Positions 32,743 through 45,080 are shown, counted from the first letter of the stretch. The stretch: DNA of 64,000 bases from Microglena sp. YARC (GCA_022414725.1 CM039464.1:59945501-60009500), one strand, 5' to 3'. Numbers and translations: made by a program. The notes: generated by a model not told the origin, from the sequence alone.

Positions 32743-34574
32743 GCAATCTAAGCACATCAATAATTCAGCTGGACAGCTTTACTTATAGCAGACCTATAAA
32801 CTAGCAACTGCCTAGGAGGTATACACATAATCTAATTAGGTTGGCGCCTGCATTGTACAGACAGCAAGTGCTGGGGCCACTCTGCATATAGTCCGCCACG
32901 CATTCACAAGCCCCTCCTGCCCCCCCCCCCCCCCCTCCACACACACACACCAAACACACCACCACCCACCCGCCACCACCTACCACCCCTAATGGCATCC
33001 CCCCCCCCACCACCACCACCACCCTTGATGGCTGCCATACCCCTGATGGCAGCCCCAACCCCATCTCAACCCCTGATGCGACGCCCACCCCTCATGGCTA
33101 TCCCACCCCCACCCTGAACAGTGTATGTGAATGTCTGACAGTGTACGTGTATGTACGGCAGTGTATGTGCATACCAAACAGTGTATGTGAATGTCCTGCA
33201 ATGTATGTGTATGACCAACAGTGTATGCGTATGCCCTGGTCTCTGTCACTGTCAATGCCCTTGCCTCTGTCTATTGCTTCTGCTTCTGTCTGAGGCAGGG
33301 ATGGAGGGAGAGAGAGAGGGAGGGAGGGGGAGGAAGGGAGGGAGGAAGGGAGGGAGGGAGAGGGAGAGGGAGAGGGAGAGGGAGAGGGAGAGGGAGAGGG
33401 AGAGGGAGAGGGAGAGGGAGAGGGAGAGGGAGAGGGAGAGGGAGAGGGAGAGGGAGAGGGAGAGGGAGAGAGGGAGAGGGAGAGGGAGAGGGAGAGGGAG
33501 AGGGAGAGGGAGAGGGGAGGGAGAGGAGAGGAGAGGAGAGGGAGAGGGAAATGGAGAGAGGAGAGAGGAGAGAGGAGGGAGGAGGGAGGAGGGAGAGGGA
33601 GGTTGAAGGTGGTAGGTGGTAGGTGGTAGGAGGTAGGAGGTAGGAGGGAGGGAGGAGGGGAGGAGGGGGAGGGGAGGGGAGGGGGGGGAGGGGATGGGGG
33701 AGGAAGCGAAGGGGTAGGGGTAGGGGGTAGGGGTAGGGGTAGGGGTGTGTGTGGGGGGGGGAGAGGTAGGCGTAGGCGTAGGGTGTAGGGGTAGGGGGGA
33801 GGGTGTAGGGTGTAGGGGGGTGGGGAAGGTTTAGGGGTAGGGGTAGGGGGGGAGGGGATGAGGGATGGGGGGGAGGGGAGGGGAGGGGGGGGAGGAGGGG
33901 GAGGAGGAGAGGAGGGGAGGGAGGGAGAGGGGGAGGGGATGAGGGGGGGGGGGGGGGAGGAGGAGGAGGAGGCAGGAGGGAGGAGGCAGGAGGGAGGAAG
34001 GAGGAGGGGGAGGGAAGGAAGGAGGAGGAGGGAGGGGGAGAGGAGGGAGGGAGGAGAGGGAGGAAGGGAGGGAGGGAGGAGGGAGGGGAGGAAGGAAGGA
34101 AGGAGGGGAGGGGGTAGGGGAGGTGGGAGGGGAGGAGGAAGGGAGGGAGGGGGGGGGTGAGGGGATGAGGGGAGGGGAGGGAGGGGAGGGGGGAGGGGGG
34201 AGGGGGAGGGGAGGAGGAGGAGAGAGAGAGGAGGAAGACAGGAGGAGGGAGGAACGGAGGGGGAGGAGGAGAGAGGAGAAGGTGTGGAGAGGAGTGAGAG
34301 GAGAGTGAGAGTGAGAGTAGAGAGGGAGAGGGAGAGGGAGAGGGAGAGGGAGAGGGAAGGGAGAGGCGAGAGGGAGGAGGGAGAGGGAGGAGGGAGAGGA
34401 GAGGGAGAGAGACGAGAGGGAGAGGGAGAGGAGAGAGGAGAGGGAGAGGGAGAGGAGAGGGAGAGGGAGAGAGGAGAGGGAGAGGAGAAGGGAGAGGGAG
34501 AGGGAGAGGGAGAGGGAGAGAGGAGAGGGAGAGGGAGGGAGAGGGAGAGGGAGAGGAGAGGAGCGGAGAGGGAT
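32743..34574 (+). repeat. macrosatellite unit 1, with homopurine tract 33297-34568
   Basis: Order within the unit: a unique ~180-bp head (GCAATCTAAGCACATC through GACAGCAAGTGCTGGGG); a C run with CACACAC and CACCAC microsatellite; a 120-bp ATGGCATCC/CTATCCCACCC segment; a ~30-bp GTGTATGTGAATGTC minisatellite; a CTCTGTCACTGTCAATGCCC segment; and a purine tract of about 1.27 kb with GGGAGA repeats at both ends and GTAGGGG clusters in the middle. All long frames here come from the low-complexity tract. Confidence 0.92.
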
Positions 34575-36099
34575 GCAATCTGAGAACACAAATAATTCAG
34601 CTGGACAGCTTTACTATAGCAGGCCTTTATAGACTAGCAGCTGCCTAGGAGGTATACATATTATCTAATTAGGTTGGCGCCGCATTGTACAGACAGCAAG
34701 TGCTGGGGGGCACCCACATGATGGTCTGCAACACATTCACAAGCCCCCCCCCCCCCCCCCCCCCCCCCACACCACACCCACATACCACCCCACCACCACC
34801 CCTAATGGCATCCCTCCCCCACCCTTATGGCTGCCATAACCCCTGATGGCAGCCCCAACCCCATCTCAACCCCTGATGCGACCCCCACCCCTCATGGCTA
34901 TCCCACCCCCACCCCAAACATTGTATGTGAATGTCTGACAGTGTACGTGTATGTCCGGCAGTGTATGTGCACACCCAACAGTGTATGTGTGTGTTCCAAC
35001 AGTGTATGTGAATGTCCAGCAATGTGTGTGTTTGTCCAACAGTGCATGTGTATGTCCAAACAGTGTATGCGTATATTGCCCTTGTCTCTGTCACTGTTCA
35101 ATGCCCTTGCCTCTGTCTAATGCTTCCTGCTTCTGTCTGAGGGAGGGATCCTCCTGGAGGGAGAGAGAGAGGGAGGGAGGGAGGGGGAGGGAGGGAGGGA
35201 GAGGGAGAGAGGAGAGAGAGAGAGATGAGAAGAGAGAGGAGGGAGGAGGGAGGAGGAGGAGGGAGGGAGGGAGGAGAGGAGGGAGGGAGGAGGAGGAGGA
35301 GGGAGGAGGAGGAGGCGAGAGGAGGTAGGGAGGAGGGAGGAGGGAGAAGGAGGAGGAGGAGGGAGGAGGGAGGAGGGCGGAAGGAGGGTGAGGAGGGGAG
35401 GAGGGGCGAGGGGGAGGAGGGGAGGGGGTGAGGTAGCGGGCTAGGGGACAGGAGGGTAGGGGTAGGGTAGGAGGTAGGGGTAGGGGGGGTAGGGTAGGGT
35501 AGGGGGTAGGAGGGCGGAGGGGAGGGGTGGAGGGGTAGGGGTTAGGGGGGGTAGGGGTAGGGAGGGGTGAGGGGGAGGGGGGGTAGGGGAGGTAGGCGTA
35601 GGGGGAGGGGGAGGGGGGATGGGGAGGGGGTTGGTAGGTGGAGGAGGGGAGCGGGAGTGGTAGGAGGGGAGAAGCGCAGGGGGTGAGGGGAGGGGAGGGG
35701 GAGGGGAGGGGGAGGGCAGGGGAGGGGAGGGGGGGAGGGGAGGGAGGGGGAGGGGGAGGGGGATGGGGAGGAGTAGGGGAGGGAGGAGAGGAGGGAGGAA
35801 AGGAAGAAGGAAAGGCGAGGAGGGGAGGGCGGGGAGGGAGGGGAGGAGGGGAGGGGGAGGGGGGGGGGAGGAGGCTGAGGGGGGTAGGGAAGGGTGAGGG
35901 AATGAGGGAGGGCGGAGGCGGGCAGGTGAGGGGGGTGAGGGAAGGGGAGGAGAGAGTCAGGGAGGAGAGGGAGGAGGGGAAGGATGAGGGAGGAGGGGGA
36001 AAGAGGTAGAGGGAGAGGAGAGGAGAGCAGGAGAGGCCAGAGAGGGAGAGAGGAGAGGGAGAGGGAGAGCGAGAGGGAGAGGGAGAGGAGAGAGGGAGG
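34575..36099 (+). repeat. macrosatellite unit 2, with homopurine tract 35139-36099
   Basis: Same order of parts as unit 1, beginning GCAATCTGAGAACACAAATA. The purine tract is shorter, with GTAGGG clusters at about 35455-35560. Confidence 0.92.
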
Positions 36100-36280
36100 G
36101 CAATCTGAGAACATTAAATAATTCAGCTGGACAGCTTTACTTCTGGCAGACCTATAGACTAGACCTGACTAGGAGGTATACATATATCTAATTTTAGGTT
36201 GGCTCCTGCATTGTACAGACAGCAAGTGCTAGGGACCACTTTACGTATAGTCTGCCTCGCCGGCGTCCACAAGTCCCCCC

Positions 36281-36311
<31 letters not shown>

Positions 36312-37730
36312 CACACCACACACCACCACCCACCCGCCACCCCCCCCCCACCCCTAATGGCATCCCCCCCCCCACCCCACCCTTGATGGCCCATACTCAA
36401 CGTTGGCAGCCCCAACCCATCTCCACCCCTGATGCGACCCCCACCCCTCATGGCCTATCCCATTCCCACCCCGAACAGTGCCATGTGAATGTCTGACAGT
36501 GTATGTGTTGACTGTCCGAACTTAGCAGTGTATGTGCAACCCAACAGTGTATGTGTGTGTCCAACAGTGTATTAATGTCCAGCAATGTATTTATGGTCAA
36601 ACAGGTGTAATGGCTGTGTGTCCAACATTGTATGCGTATGCCCTGTCTCTGTCACTGTCAATGCCCTTGCCTCGTGTCTAATGCTTCTGCTTCGTCTGCA
36701 GATGGAGGAGATATCCTCCTGGGGGAGGGAGAGGGAGGGAGGGGGAGGGGAGGGAGTAGGGGATGAGGGAGAGAAGAGAGAGAAAGAGAGAGGGGAGGGA
36801 GGAGGGAGGGGAGGAGGAGAGGAGGGAGGAGGAAGAGGAGTTATTGAATGTGGGAGGTAGAAGGAGGAGGGGAGGAGGGAGGAGGAGAGGGAGGGGAGGG
36901 AGGAGGGAGAGGAGGAGGGAGGAGCGGGAGGGAGGGGAGGGGAGGGGGAGGGAGGGAGGAGGGGAAGCGGGAGGGGAGGGGGGGTAGGGTAGGGTAGGGG
37001 TAGGAAGGCGTAGGCGGGAGGTAGGGGGGGGAGGGGGTAGGGAGGGGGGGGGGGGCGGGGCGGGGGGGGGGGGGGGGGGGGGGGGGAGAGGGGAGGGGGA
37101 GGGGGGGAACGGGTAGGCGTAGGGGTGAGGGAGGGGGGGTGAGGGTGGAGGGTAAGGGGATGGGGGTGGGGGAGGGGGGGAGGGGGAGGAGGGAGGGTGT
37201 GGATGGGGGGGGGGAGGGGGTAGGGGTAGGGGGATGAGGGGGGGAGGGGGAGAGGAGGGGGAGGGGGAGGGAGGGGAGGGGGAGGGGGAGGATTGGGAGG
37301 GGAGGGGGAGGGGAGGGGAAGGGGGGAGGGGGAGGGGGAGGGGGGGAGGGGGGAGGGGGAGGGGGAGGGGAGGGGGGGGGAGGGGGGGGAGGAGGAGGAG
37401 GAGGGAGGAGGAAGGAGGACGGCGAGGGAGGGAGGAAGGAAGAAGGGGAGCGAAGGAAGGAGAAAGGAGGGGAGGAGGCGGGTGAGGGCGGAGGGGAGGA
37501 GGGAGGTGGGAGGGAGGAAGGAGGAGGGAGGGGGGAAGGGGTGAGGGGGTGAGGGCGGAGGGGGAGGGGGGAAAGGGAGGGGTGAGGGGGTGAGGGGAGA
37601 AGGGAGGAGAGAAGTAGGGAGGAGAGAGGAGGGAAGGAAGGATGAGGGAGGAAGAGGAGGGAGGAAAGAGGGAGAGGAGAGGAGAGGGAGAGGAGAGGGA
37701 GAGCGAGAGGGAGAGGGAGGGCAATCTGAG
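36100..37730 (+). repeat. macrosatellite unit 3, with homopurine tract 36702-37729
   Basis: Same order of parts. It has extra small indels in the unique segments and a G run of more than 20 bases near 37050-37086. Confidence 0.92.
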
Positions 37731-39066
37731 AACATAAATAATTCAGCTGGACAGCTTTTACTTCTTGGCAGACCTATAGACTAGCCACCTGACTAGGAGG
37801 TATACATATGATTCTAATTAGGTTGGCTCCTGATTGTACAGACAGCAAGTTGCTAAGGGCCACTTTACGTATAGTCTGCCTCGCGGTCCACAATAGTCCC
37901 CCCCCCCCCCACACACACACACACCAACACACACCACCACCCACCCGCCACCCCCCCCCCACCCCTAATGGCATCCCCCCCCCCACCCCACCGCTTGATG
38001 GCTGCCATACTCAAGTTGGCAGCCCCCAACCCCATCTCCACCACTGATGCGACCCCCACCCCTCATGGCTATCCCATTCCCACCCCGAACAGTGCATGTG
38101 AATGTCTGACAGTGTATGTGTTTGTCCGGCAGTGTATGTGCATACCCAACAGTGTATGAGTGTGTCCAACAGTGTATGTAAATGTCCAGCAATGTATATT
38201 TATGTCAAACGGTGAATTTGTATGTCCAACATTGTATGCGTATGCCCTTGTCTCTGTCACTGTCAATGCCCTTGCCTCTGTCTATTGCTTCTGCTTCTGT
38301 CTGAGGGAGGGATGGAGGGAGAGAGAGAGAGGGAGGGAGGGAGGGAGAGGGAGAGGGAGAGGGAGAGGGAGAGGGAGGGGAGGGAAGAGGGAGAGGGAGA
38401 GGGAGAGGGAGAGGGAGAGGGAGAGGGAGAGGGAGAGGGACATGAGGAGAGGGAGGAGGAGGGAGGGAGGGGAGGGGGAGGGAGGAAGGGGGGGTAGGAT
38501 GGGTAGGAGCGGAGAGGAGGGGGAGGAGAGGAGAGGGGAGGGGGGGGGGGGGGAGGGGGGGAGGGGAGGAGGAGAGGAGAGGAGAGGGGGAGGGGGAGGG
38601 GAGGGGGGAGGGGGGGGAGGGGGAGGGGGAGGAGGAAGGAGGAGGAGGAAGGAGGAGGAAGGAGGGAGGGGGAGGGAGGGGGGAAGGGAGGGGGGGAGGC
38701 AGGGGGGGGAGGGGGAGGAGGAGGGAGGGAGGAAGGACAAGGGAGGATGGAGGTGGGGAAGGGGTGAGGGGGGGCGGGGCGGGGGAGGGGAAGGTGGAGG
38801 GAGGGTGATGGGTGAGGGCTGAGGGTGAGGTGAGGGTGAGGGGTGAGGGGTGAGGGGTGAGGGGTGAGGGAGGAGGGGGAGGGGGGAGGAGGAGGGAGAG
38901 GAGAGGGAGAGGAGAGGAGAGGGAGAGGGAGAGGGAGAGGGAGAGGGAGAGGAGAGGGAGAGGGAGAGGGAGAGAGGGAGAGTGAGAGGGAGAGGAGAGG
39001 AGAGAGGGAGAGGGAGGAAGAGAGGGAGAGAGGGAGAGAGGGAGAGAGGGAGAGAGGGAGTGGGGC
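37731..39066 (+). repeat. macrosatellite unit 4, with homopurine tract 38305-39066
   Basis: Same order of parts. The purine tract ends into GGGGCGAGGCGAAGG and the array stops. A TGAGGGG repeat replaces the GTAGGGG cluster (38800-38870). Confidence 0.92.
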
Positions 39067-39786
39067 GAGGCGAAGGAGGCGAGGGAGCAAAGCAGGTGCA
39101 GCAACTTTACGGGCACTTTACAAAAAGCATCTACACGCTGGCGACGAGGCTAAACAAACAGGAGGGCACTTTCATAGAGAATAGAGCAGCCATCACATAT
39201 AGCCATCAAATATATCCGATCATTGTACTTGCATTTCTGATTTTTTTCCGCGGCCTTGAGGATGTAACCCGCTAACTGCTAACAGTCGTTTGATCTTTAT
39301 TGGTTTCATGTTCTGAAATATACTTAGCAATGTAGAGGACCCTATGAAATCTGCGTATGAGACGTGCAACGATATGTTCTGAAAAACTCTGCCGTGTACA
39401 GAAGTAGACACTAGAATTCAGGCGCGTCCCGAGCGAAATTATCAGAATTCTGAATTCAATTGATTTTAATTTCATTGTATTTAACGTTGTGTTATTTTAA
39501 TTTGATTTTATTCCATTCAATTAAATGTGATCATAGTAAATTAACGTTAATTCTAGTGTGTATACATGTACACACTAGGACTGCACCACTCTCATATGAG
39601 GCCTGAGTACGTAACATAATGTAAGCACATGGGTGTGGACAACAGGATTCTTGGAAGTAATGATAACGCTTAGTAGGGCGTGGTATTAAGGGATCCCCGT
39701 CTTACATGGTAGGGAACGAGCTGCTACTTTACCTGGTCAAAGCTACCATGGCGGTTGACAGCGGCCGCAAACACTGAAGTGCTCCT
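39067..39786. other. no gene recognised
   Basis: AT-rich DNA with TTTTAATTT runs near 39465-39530. No supported feature. Confidence 0.4.
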
Positions 39787-39862
39787 GTAGGGATTCAAAC
39801 CCTGCACCTTCTGATTTCAACGGGTCCGTGCTTCCTGTTATCCTACACAGCCATACTGCTCC
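39787..39862 (-). ncRNA. tRNA-like sequence (tRNA-derived repeat or degenerate tRNA)
   Basis: On the minus strand an A-box-like TGGCTGTGTAGG (39842-39853) and a B-box-like GGTTTGAATCC (39791-39801) match the pol III promoter consensus at 11 of 12 and 10 of 11 positions. They are 40 bases apart, a Ser/Leu-tRNA-like distance. A TTGAAATC stretch sits where an anticodon loop would be (TGA). However, the presumed acceptor arms do not pair, so it is more likely a SINE head or decayed tRNA than a working gene. Confidence 0.45.
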
Positions 39863-40155
39863 CCCCACAAATATTAAAATTATGGGATTATTGATTATCA
39901 TTGCGGATGAAGGCTTGCGAAATAGCAGGGCTAATGATTCGCGCCACTGATAGAAATCTGACTTTCAATTTTAGGCGCTGGGCGCCCTTAGTAGGGCTGT
40001 TGGCTGCCAAATATTCGTTTCCGTACCGTTGTTCCTTCATTCCGCAGGGGGGTTCAACGTGCTAGTTCAACACTTGGGTTCATCAAGCTCAGAGGGGATT
40101 TCACGCTACATACTTAGAACGTACGTTATTAATTGCACTGATCAGGAGGCTAGCA
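39863..40155. other. no gene recognised
   Basis: Short spacer ending at a long G run. No supported feature. Confidence 0.4.
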
Positions 40156-40560
40156 GGGGGGGGGGGGGGGGGGGAGGTGTGTGTGTGTGTTGGTGTGTAA
40201 GTCGATGTGTGTGTGTGTCTGCGTGTGTTTGTAAGTGTTCCTTCTGCAAGTGCATTCTGGTACCCAATACACAGAAACACAAACTGCATGCACATACACA
40301 CACAAACATAAATACACTAACACAAATACACATACCACATACACACAAAAACATAAATACACTAACCGCAAACACGCACAAAATAAATACACTAACACAG
40401 ACACCAACGGAATAAATAGAAAAACACTAACACGCAAACCGCACACACACACACACGCACACAAACACCATACACATGCAAGAACAAACAAACATAACAC
40501 ACACAAGCACAGGCAAACAAGCACACACACACACACAAGCACACACATCGACCACCACCA
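40156..40560. repeat. G run and TG/CA microsatellite
   Basis: A G homopolymer (about 40156-40174) is followed by a GTGTGT stretch and then by CACACAAACA / AATACACTAACAC microsatellite to about 40550. Confidence 0.93.
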
Positions 40561-41838
40561 TCACCACCCCACCTTAATCCATCTTACTCCCAGGCCCCCC
40601 CCACACACACAGATGGACCGCCACTACCACCCCCCACCTTGAACCCCGACCTCCCCCCCCACACACTGACGTACCGGTGATCAGAACATACTTGCTGCTG
40701 GATGCAAACACTCCAACTGAACGAGTGCGGCCCGTTCTTTGGGATTGCACGCGCGCATTGGTAGATCCTCGGAGTATCATGGATTTCATGGTACAGTGTC
40801 CGTTGGTCGGTCGACAGGTACGCCTGTGCGTGCGTAGTTGCTACGGATCACTGTTTGGAGCGGACAGGCGGAAATGTAGCGAGAACGGAGCGAAGACGTT
40901 TACTACTTAGGAGGAGGAGGAAGATGGAGTACCCTCGGTACCCTATGCTGTAAAAACGGGAGAAATCGCCGCAGGACTGAAGTCTTCTCGCCCCCCCCCC
41001 CCCCTCCCCCCCCCAACTTAACTACAGAGAGGGGGAGGGGGGGTGGGGGTGGGGGGTGGGGGGCATAGTGCAGGTGCGAATGAATTCGCCGTCGTAATTG
41101 CGACTTCTTGGAGGGCTGCAGAATAAAATTGATAGTTAGGACTAAGACAGAGATTAATAATGCTGACAAGAGTTCGAGTAGTCATAAAAGATAATCGCAA
41201 CTGTTGCGGGCATGAGGCGCTAAGGGGTAGCCGTCAGGGAGGGAGGTGTAAACATCACAGCTGCAATTTCGGGTGGCGTGGCTTAGTGAAAATGTCCTTG
41301 AAGATTTACTTCGAAACTGACACGTCATCGAATCACGTGATGTACCTGTTGTGCCACACGCACAAAGCAATGAAGTAGCAGTTCGTTGTCGCAACAGGAG
41401 GGGCAGTCGCAAAACAGGCGACAGGCCTTCACACAAACCTTGTTTTCGAGGAATGCTATTTCTAATTTACGCAGTTCGAGCACATTCAGCTCTGTCTATG
41501 CTTCCTACCGATCTTGGAATGAGGGGCTACACTCGGCAGGAACGCGAGAATCGCCACCAAGAGAGCCAATACGCAGCAATTTCCTTCACATACGAGAGCG
41601 TATTACATCTCGCGAGTTAATGAGCGATCAAGGTAACAGTGGTCGAGCTTCTGTATCCGCGAATATATGGGTGGAACGGGATGGTATGGGTCCGTCGCAA
41701 AGATACACTCTTTTCGAACCATGGCTCAAGCCTGACGACACCTGATCGGTACGATAAAATACAAATACGCATATAATCAATCCATTCGCTATATCCGCGC
41801 AAAACGGGCCTTTCCCCGAGTGCAAACGGACCCCAGGA
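40561..41838. other. no gene recognised; C/G homopolymers
   Basis: Contains C-rich runs at 40590-40670 and 40990-41014 with a G-rich run at 41025-41061. Short frames only. The end (about 41797-41822) shares a terminus-like sequence with 27088-27116 in reverse orientation. Confidence 0.4.
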
Positions 41839-42575
41839 GTTGCTTCCTGGGACGCACCCAAATGGGTAGGTTGCGTCCAGGGACGCAGCCAATTTCGTAG
41901 GTTGCGTCCTGGGACGCAGTAAAGTTTGAAAGTTGCGTCCCAAAAATTCCTCTTTTCCCCTCCCACAGCAACGGAAGCTTGATGCGTCCCACTACGTCTC
42001 ACTGCGTCTCAATTTTTCTCCATGCTTCATGCGTCCCACTGCGTCTCAATTTTTCTCCATGCTTGCGTCCCAGCGGCAGCAGCAGCAGCGGGCTTGGCAA
42101 CAAAAATTCCATCCAGCCTTCGCTTCTAGGTCGGAGCATTGGGCGTGCTGCGAGATTGCATTTTGACGGTTCGAATATTTTTGGAGAGATCGACCAGAAT
42201 AAATCGATCACATCAAAAAATTCTAGGCTTTAGACTAGGGTGCTGTTTGAACCCCGCTCATCCACTCAGGGCCTGGGGGCATGTGGGGGATTTTTATGTT
42301 CGAGTCCATTCAAATTATGTGGCTGAGAGGGTCCTTAGCGTCCTGCACCACCCACTGAGACAATCTCGAGTCGGACGCATCAGACACACTGGGGCGCATT
42401 GGGACGCATGAGAACGCAGGGTAATGAAGTGAGACGCAACCAACTTCCAAAACCTGCGTCCCGGACGCAACCAGTCTATGAGGCTGCGTCCGGGACGCAA
42501 CCGACCCTGCCAATGTTGCGTCCTGGGACGCAACGGCCCTCCCCATGTTGCGTCCTGGGACGCAAGGACGTGCGT
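41839..42575. mobile_element. element rich in a GCGTCC/GGACGC palindrome at both ends
   Basis: The palindromic word GTTGCGTCCTGGGACGCA occurs at 41901-41918 and again at about 42515-42533. Many half-sites (TGCGTCC or GGACGCA) crowd 41845-42070 and 42370-42575, and almost none lie between. That is the arrangement of subterminal binding arrays of a DNA transposon. No target duplication or exact terminal repeat could be fixed, and there is no transposase. Confidence 0.55.
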
Positions 42576-43123
42576 CTTGGACCACCCTGCTTTGGACTCT
42601 CTTAGCTTTTCCCCGCTGGTCTTGGTCTTTCGCTTTTCCTCACGCTTTTTATCGTGTTAGTAGTTCTGCTTAGGTTGTTAAGTGTCCTTTCTTAGCTGTG
42701 CTTTTCCTTGTGGCGTTTTGGATGACGGCTTGGCCTTGTGTTTGCCTTAAGATAGGGAGTGTTAAGGCCGCCTTTTTAGAGCTCTATGCCTCTCTCCTTG
42801 TTTGTTTGGTGATTTTCCTGTGCCTTTTGTCCTTCACGTCTGCTTGTAGAATCTCGCTTTTTAGGCCTCGGCAACTCTCAGCCCTTCTACAATATACTCT
42901 TATTCGCTAGTTTCTCTATGCCTTGGTAGTTCGCATTGCTTCATTGCTTGTTGTCAAGCCTTTTATTTGCTCTTTCGTACGCTTTTTTGGAGGTCACCTC
43001 CTGGACCAGGTTCTGAGGGGTATGTTGCCCAAACCCTCACTGTTATAAAACTGTCCAGCTGCCTCGGCGCTGTTCAGTCTCGGCATTGATTTTTGCTGAG
43101 TATGTAACTTTATCCTCTCCTGC
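42576..43123. other. no gene recognised; pyrimidine-rich
   Basis: Rich in CTT and TTT, without a supportable frame. A diverged direct copy of the foldback arm lies at about 43060-43110. Confidence 0.4.
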
Positions 43124-44080
43124 GAGAGAGGGGGTTCGTTATATAAACTCAGCAAATCACTGCCGAGACTGGACAGCAGCACAGCCTGCCGACCATCCGA
43201 TTTTATAACACGGAAGCACGAGGGTTTTGAAGGCACCCCCACAAACCTGAAAACAAACTAGGTCAAGTCCCAAAAAAGGAAACAAACTAGAGGCGTAAAG
43301 GAGAGCGGAAAGGGGAGGGATGCAAAAGTAAGCAATCCAGAACACCAAGCCCACCAACCACAAGAGAGGAAGGCCAAACGAAAAGAGCCTTCCTCTCTTG
43401 TGTAGAAGAAGATTACAATGGGCACTTATTCTGGCAGTGGAAACACCATCGCCCCCAGAGGAACGGTCTTCGAACCCACTGTCTTCCGGCAGTGGGACTC
43501 GAACTTCTCCCGATTGGCGAAACCTGTACCAACGGGCCTTGTGTATGGTGGTGTTCACACTGCCAGGATAAGTCCGCATTGTAATCTTTTTCTTCTTTGT
43601 GCACAGTCTGGAGGGCGGTATTGTCCATACTCCGTTGGTTCAGGTTACGCCGATCGGGAAAAGTTCGAGTCCCGCTGCCGGAAGACAGTGGGTTCGGAGT
43701 CCGTTACCTCGGGGGCGGTGGTGTTTCTACTGCCCGGATAAGTGCCCATCGTAATCTTCTGCTTCTTCTTCCTGTGTCAGTCTGGAGGGCGGTACGGTCC
43801 AGACCCGGTCGTGAAGGCTTCGGCGACCGGAGTTCGAACCCCGCTGCCGGAAGACGGCGGGTGGTTTCTCGAGTCCGACTTTAGGGCGGTGTTGTTTCAC
43901 TGATAGGACATGAGCCCCTTGCAATCTTTCAAATCTTTCTTTTGTGTCACCACCATTTTTAGGTTTGTGGGGGTGCCTTCAAAACCCTCGTGCTATCGTG
44001 TTAAATTGGATGGTCGGCAGGCTGTGCTGCTGTCCAGTCTCGGCAGTGATTTGCTGAGTTTATGTAACGAACCCTCTCTC
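43124..44080. repeat. foldback element: ~120-bp outer inverted arms, inner inverted repeat
   Basis: The left arm 43124-43248 and right arm 43961-44080 are inverted copies at roughly 90 percent identity (landmark GACTGGACAGCAGCACAGCC and its complement). Between them a second inverted pair occurs (about 43405-43515 against 43650-43770), and the right one is repeated again at about 43770-43900. These inner units contain a TTCGAACCC / GGAGTTCGAACCCC word similar to a pol III B box. No coding capacity is apparent. Confidence 0.82.
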
Positions 44081-45080
44081 ACCACCATCCGTTTATGTAA
44101 TGAGCCCTCTCTCTCACCACCATCCTTCGAGCATCTGTTTCTGTCTCCCCTTTCTGCCGAGGTGGCTTCACGCCATCTCAACGGACGCGAGGGCCGTACA
44201 GCTCGTCCCTCGCTCTACGGTTTCTCCTTGCTGGAGGACTGCGAGGGTACGTTCTGACCTCTCTTCTTTTCCTCCCACCTTTCTCAAGTCCAGCTATGCT
44301 CTGTTGTTGGTCTTTCCACCTCGATGGGACTCTTGCTTACTGCCCTGGTTTCTGAGGATTTGGCACTTCTGCTAGGCAGTGCTCTATCTACCTTTGGTTC
44401 TCGAGATTCTACGTGTTTACTCGTGGGTCCAGAGTTTCTCTGTGTTTTCCCTTGGACTGTCGTCTGCCGGAGTGCCGGGCCATGCCCTTTGGCCCCTTCT
44501 GGATATTTAGCTGGTCGCCTTTGGGCGGGCGACCAGGCCTACCATACGGGCTGTACTTGATATCTGGGAGGAGGATCCCAATACCGGATATCTGGCTGGA
44601 GTGATGACCTATGGATTTCCGGATGGCTGCCTTTGGACCTGGCCGGTGACGACATCCTTTGGTGGAAATTGCTGCGCTGTGGATTCGAAAGTTTGGAGAG
44701 CCTTTCTAGCAAGGCTGTGTGTTGGCTGCATATAGCCAACAGGTCTGCCCTGTCAACGGGGGTGGATACCTTTATCTTGGATGTTAGTGCGTGATTGCGG
44801 AGTCTTGTTAGCTTGGTTTTGTGGACTCTCTGTGTGTAGTCTTGATGCTCCCTTTACTCCTTGGGGTGTGTTTGGTTGTTCTCCTAGGCACTCTTGTCCT
44901 TATTTGCAAGAAGGCGGTGCTGGGTTGACTAGCGCTTTTTTCTGTTAGGGGCATTATCGCTGCATATAAAGGTGCGCATAGCGCGTGCCCTTGATTGGTC
45001 TTTAGCTCTTTTAGCTCAGCCCTCTTCTCTTGTGTTTGTTGGGCTTGTTGCTCTGGATTGCCTGCCTTAGCATCCCCCCC
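44081..45080. other. no gene recognised
   Basis: T/G-rich DNA with short frames only, ending in a C run at the broken end of the copia LTR. Confidence 0.4.

Noticed and set aside
33705..33850. Interstitial telomere repeats
   Set aside because: GTAGGGG words are irregular in spacing and composition and embedded in purine simple sequence; no regular telomere unit is present.
33098..39116. Very long Ser/Pro/Leu-rich or Gly/Arg/Glu-rich open frames on both strands (up to ~500 codons)
   Set aside because: They are translations of GGGAGA/TCTCCC simple sequence, open in several frames at once, with no domain or codon structure.
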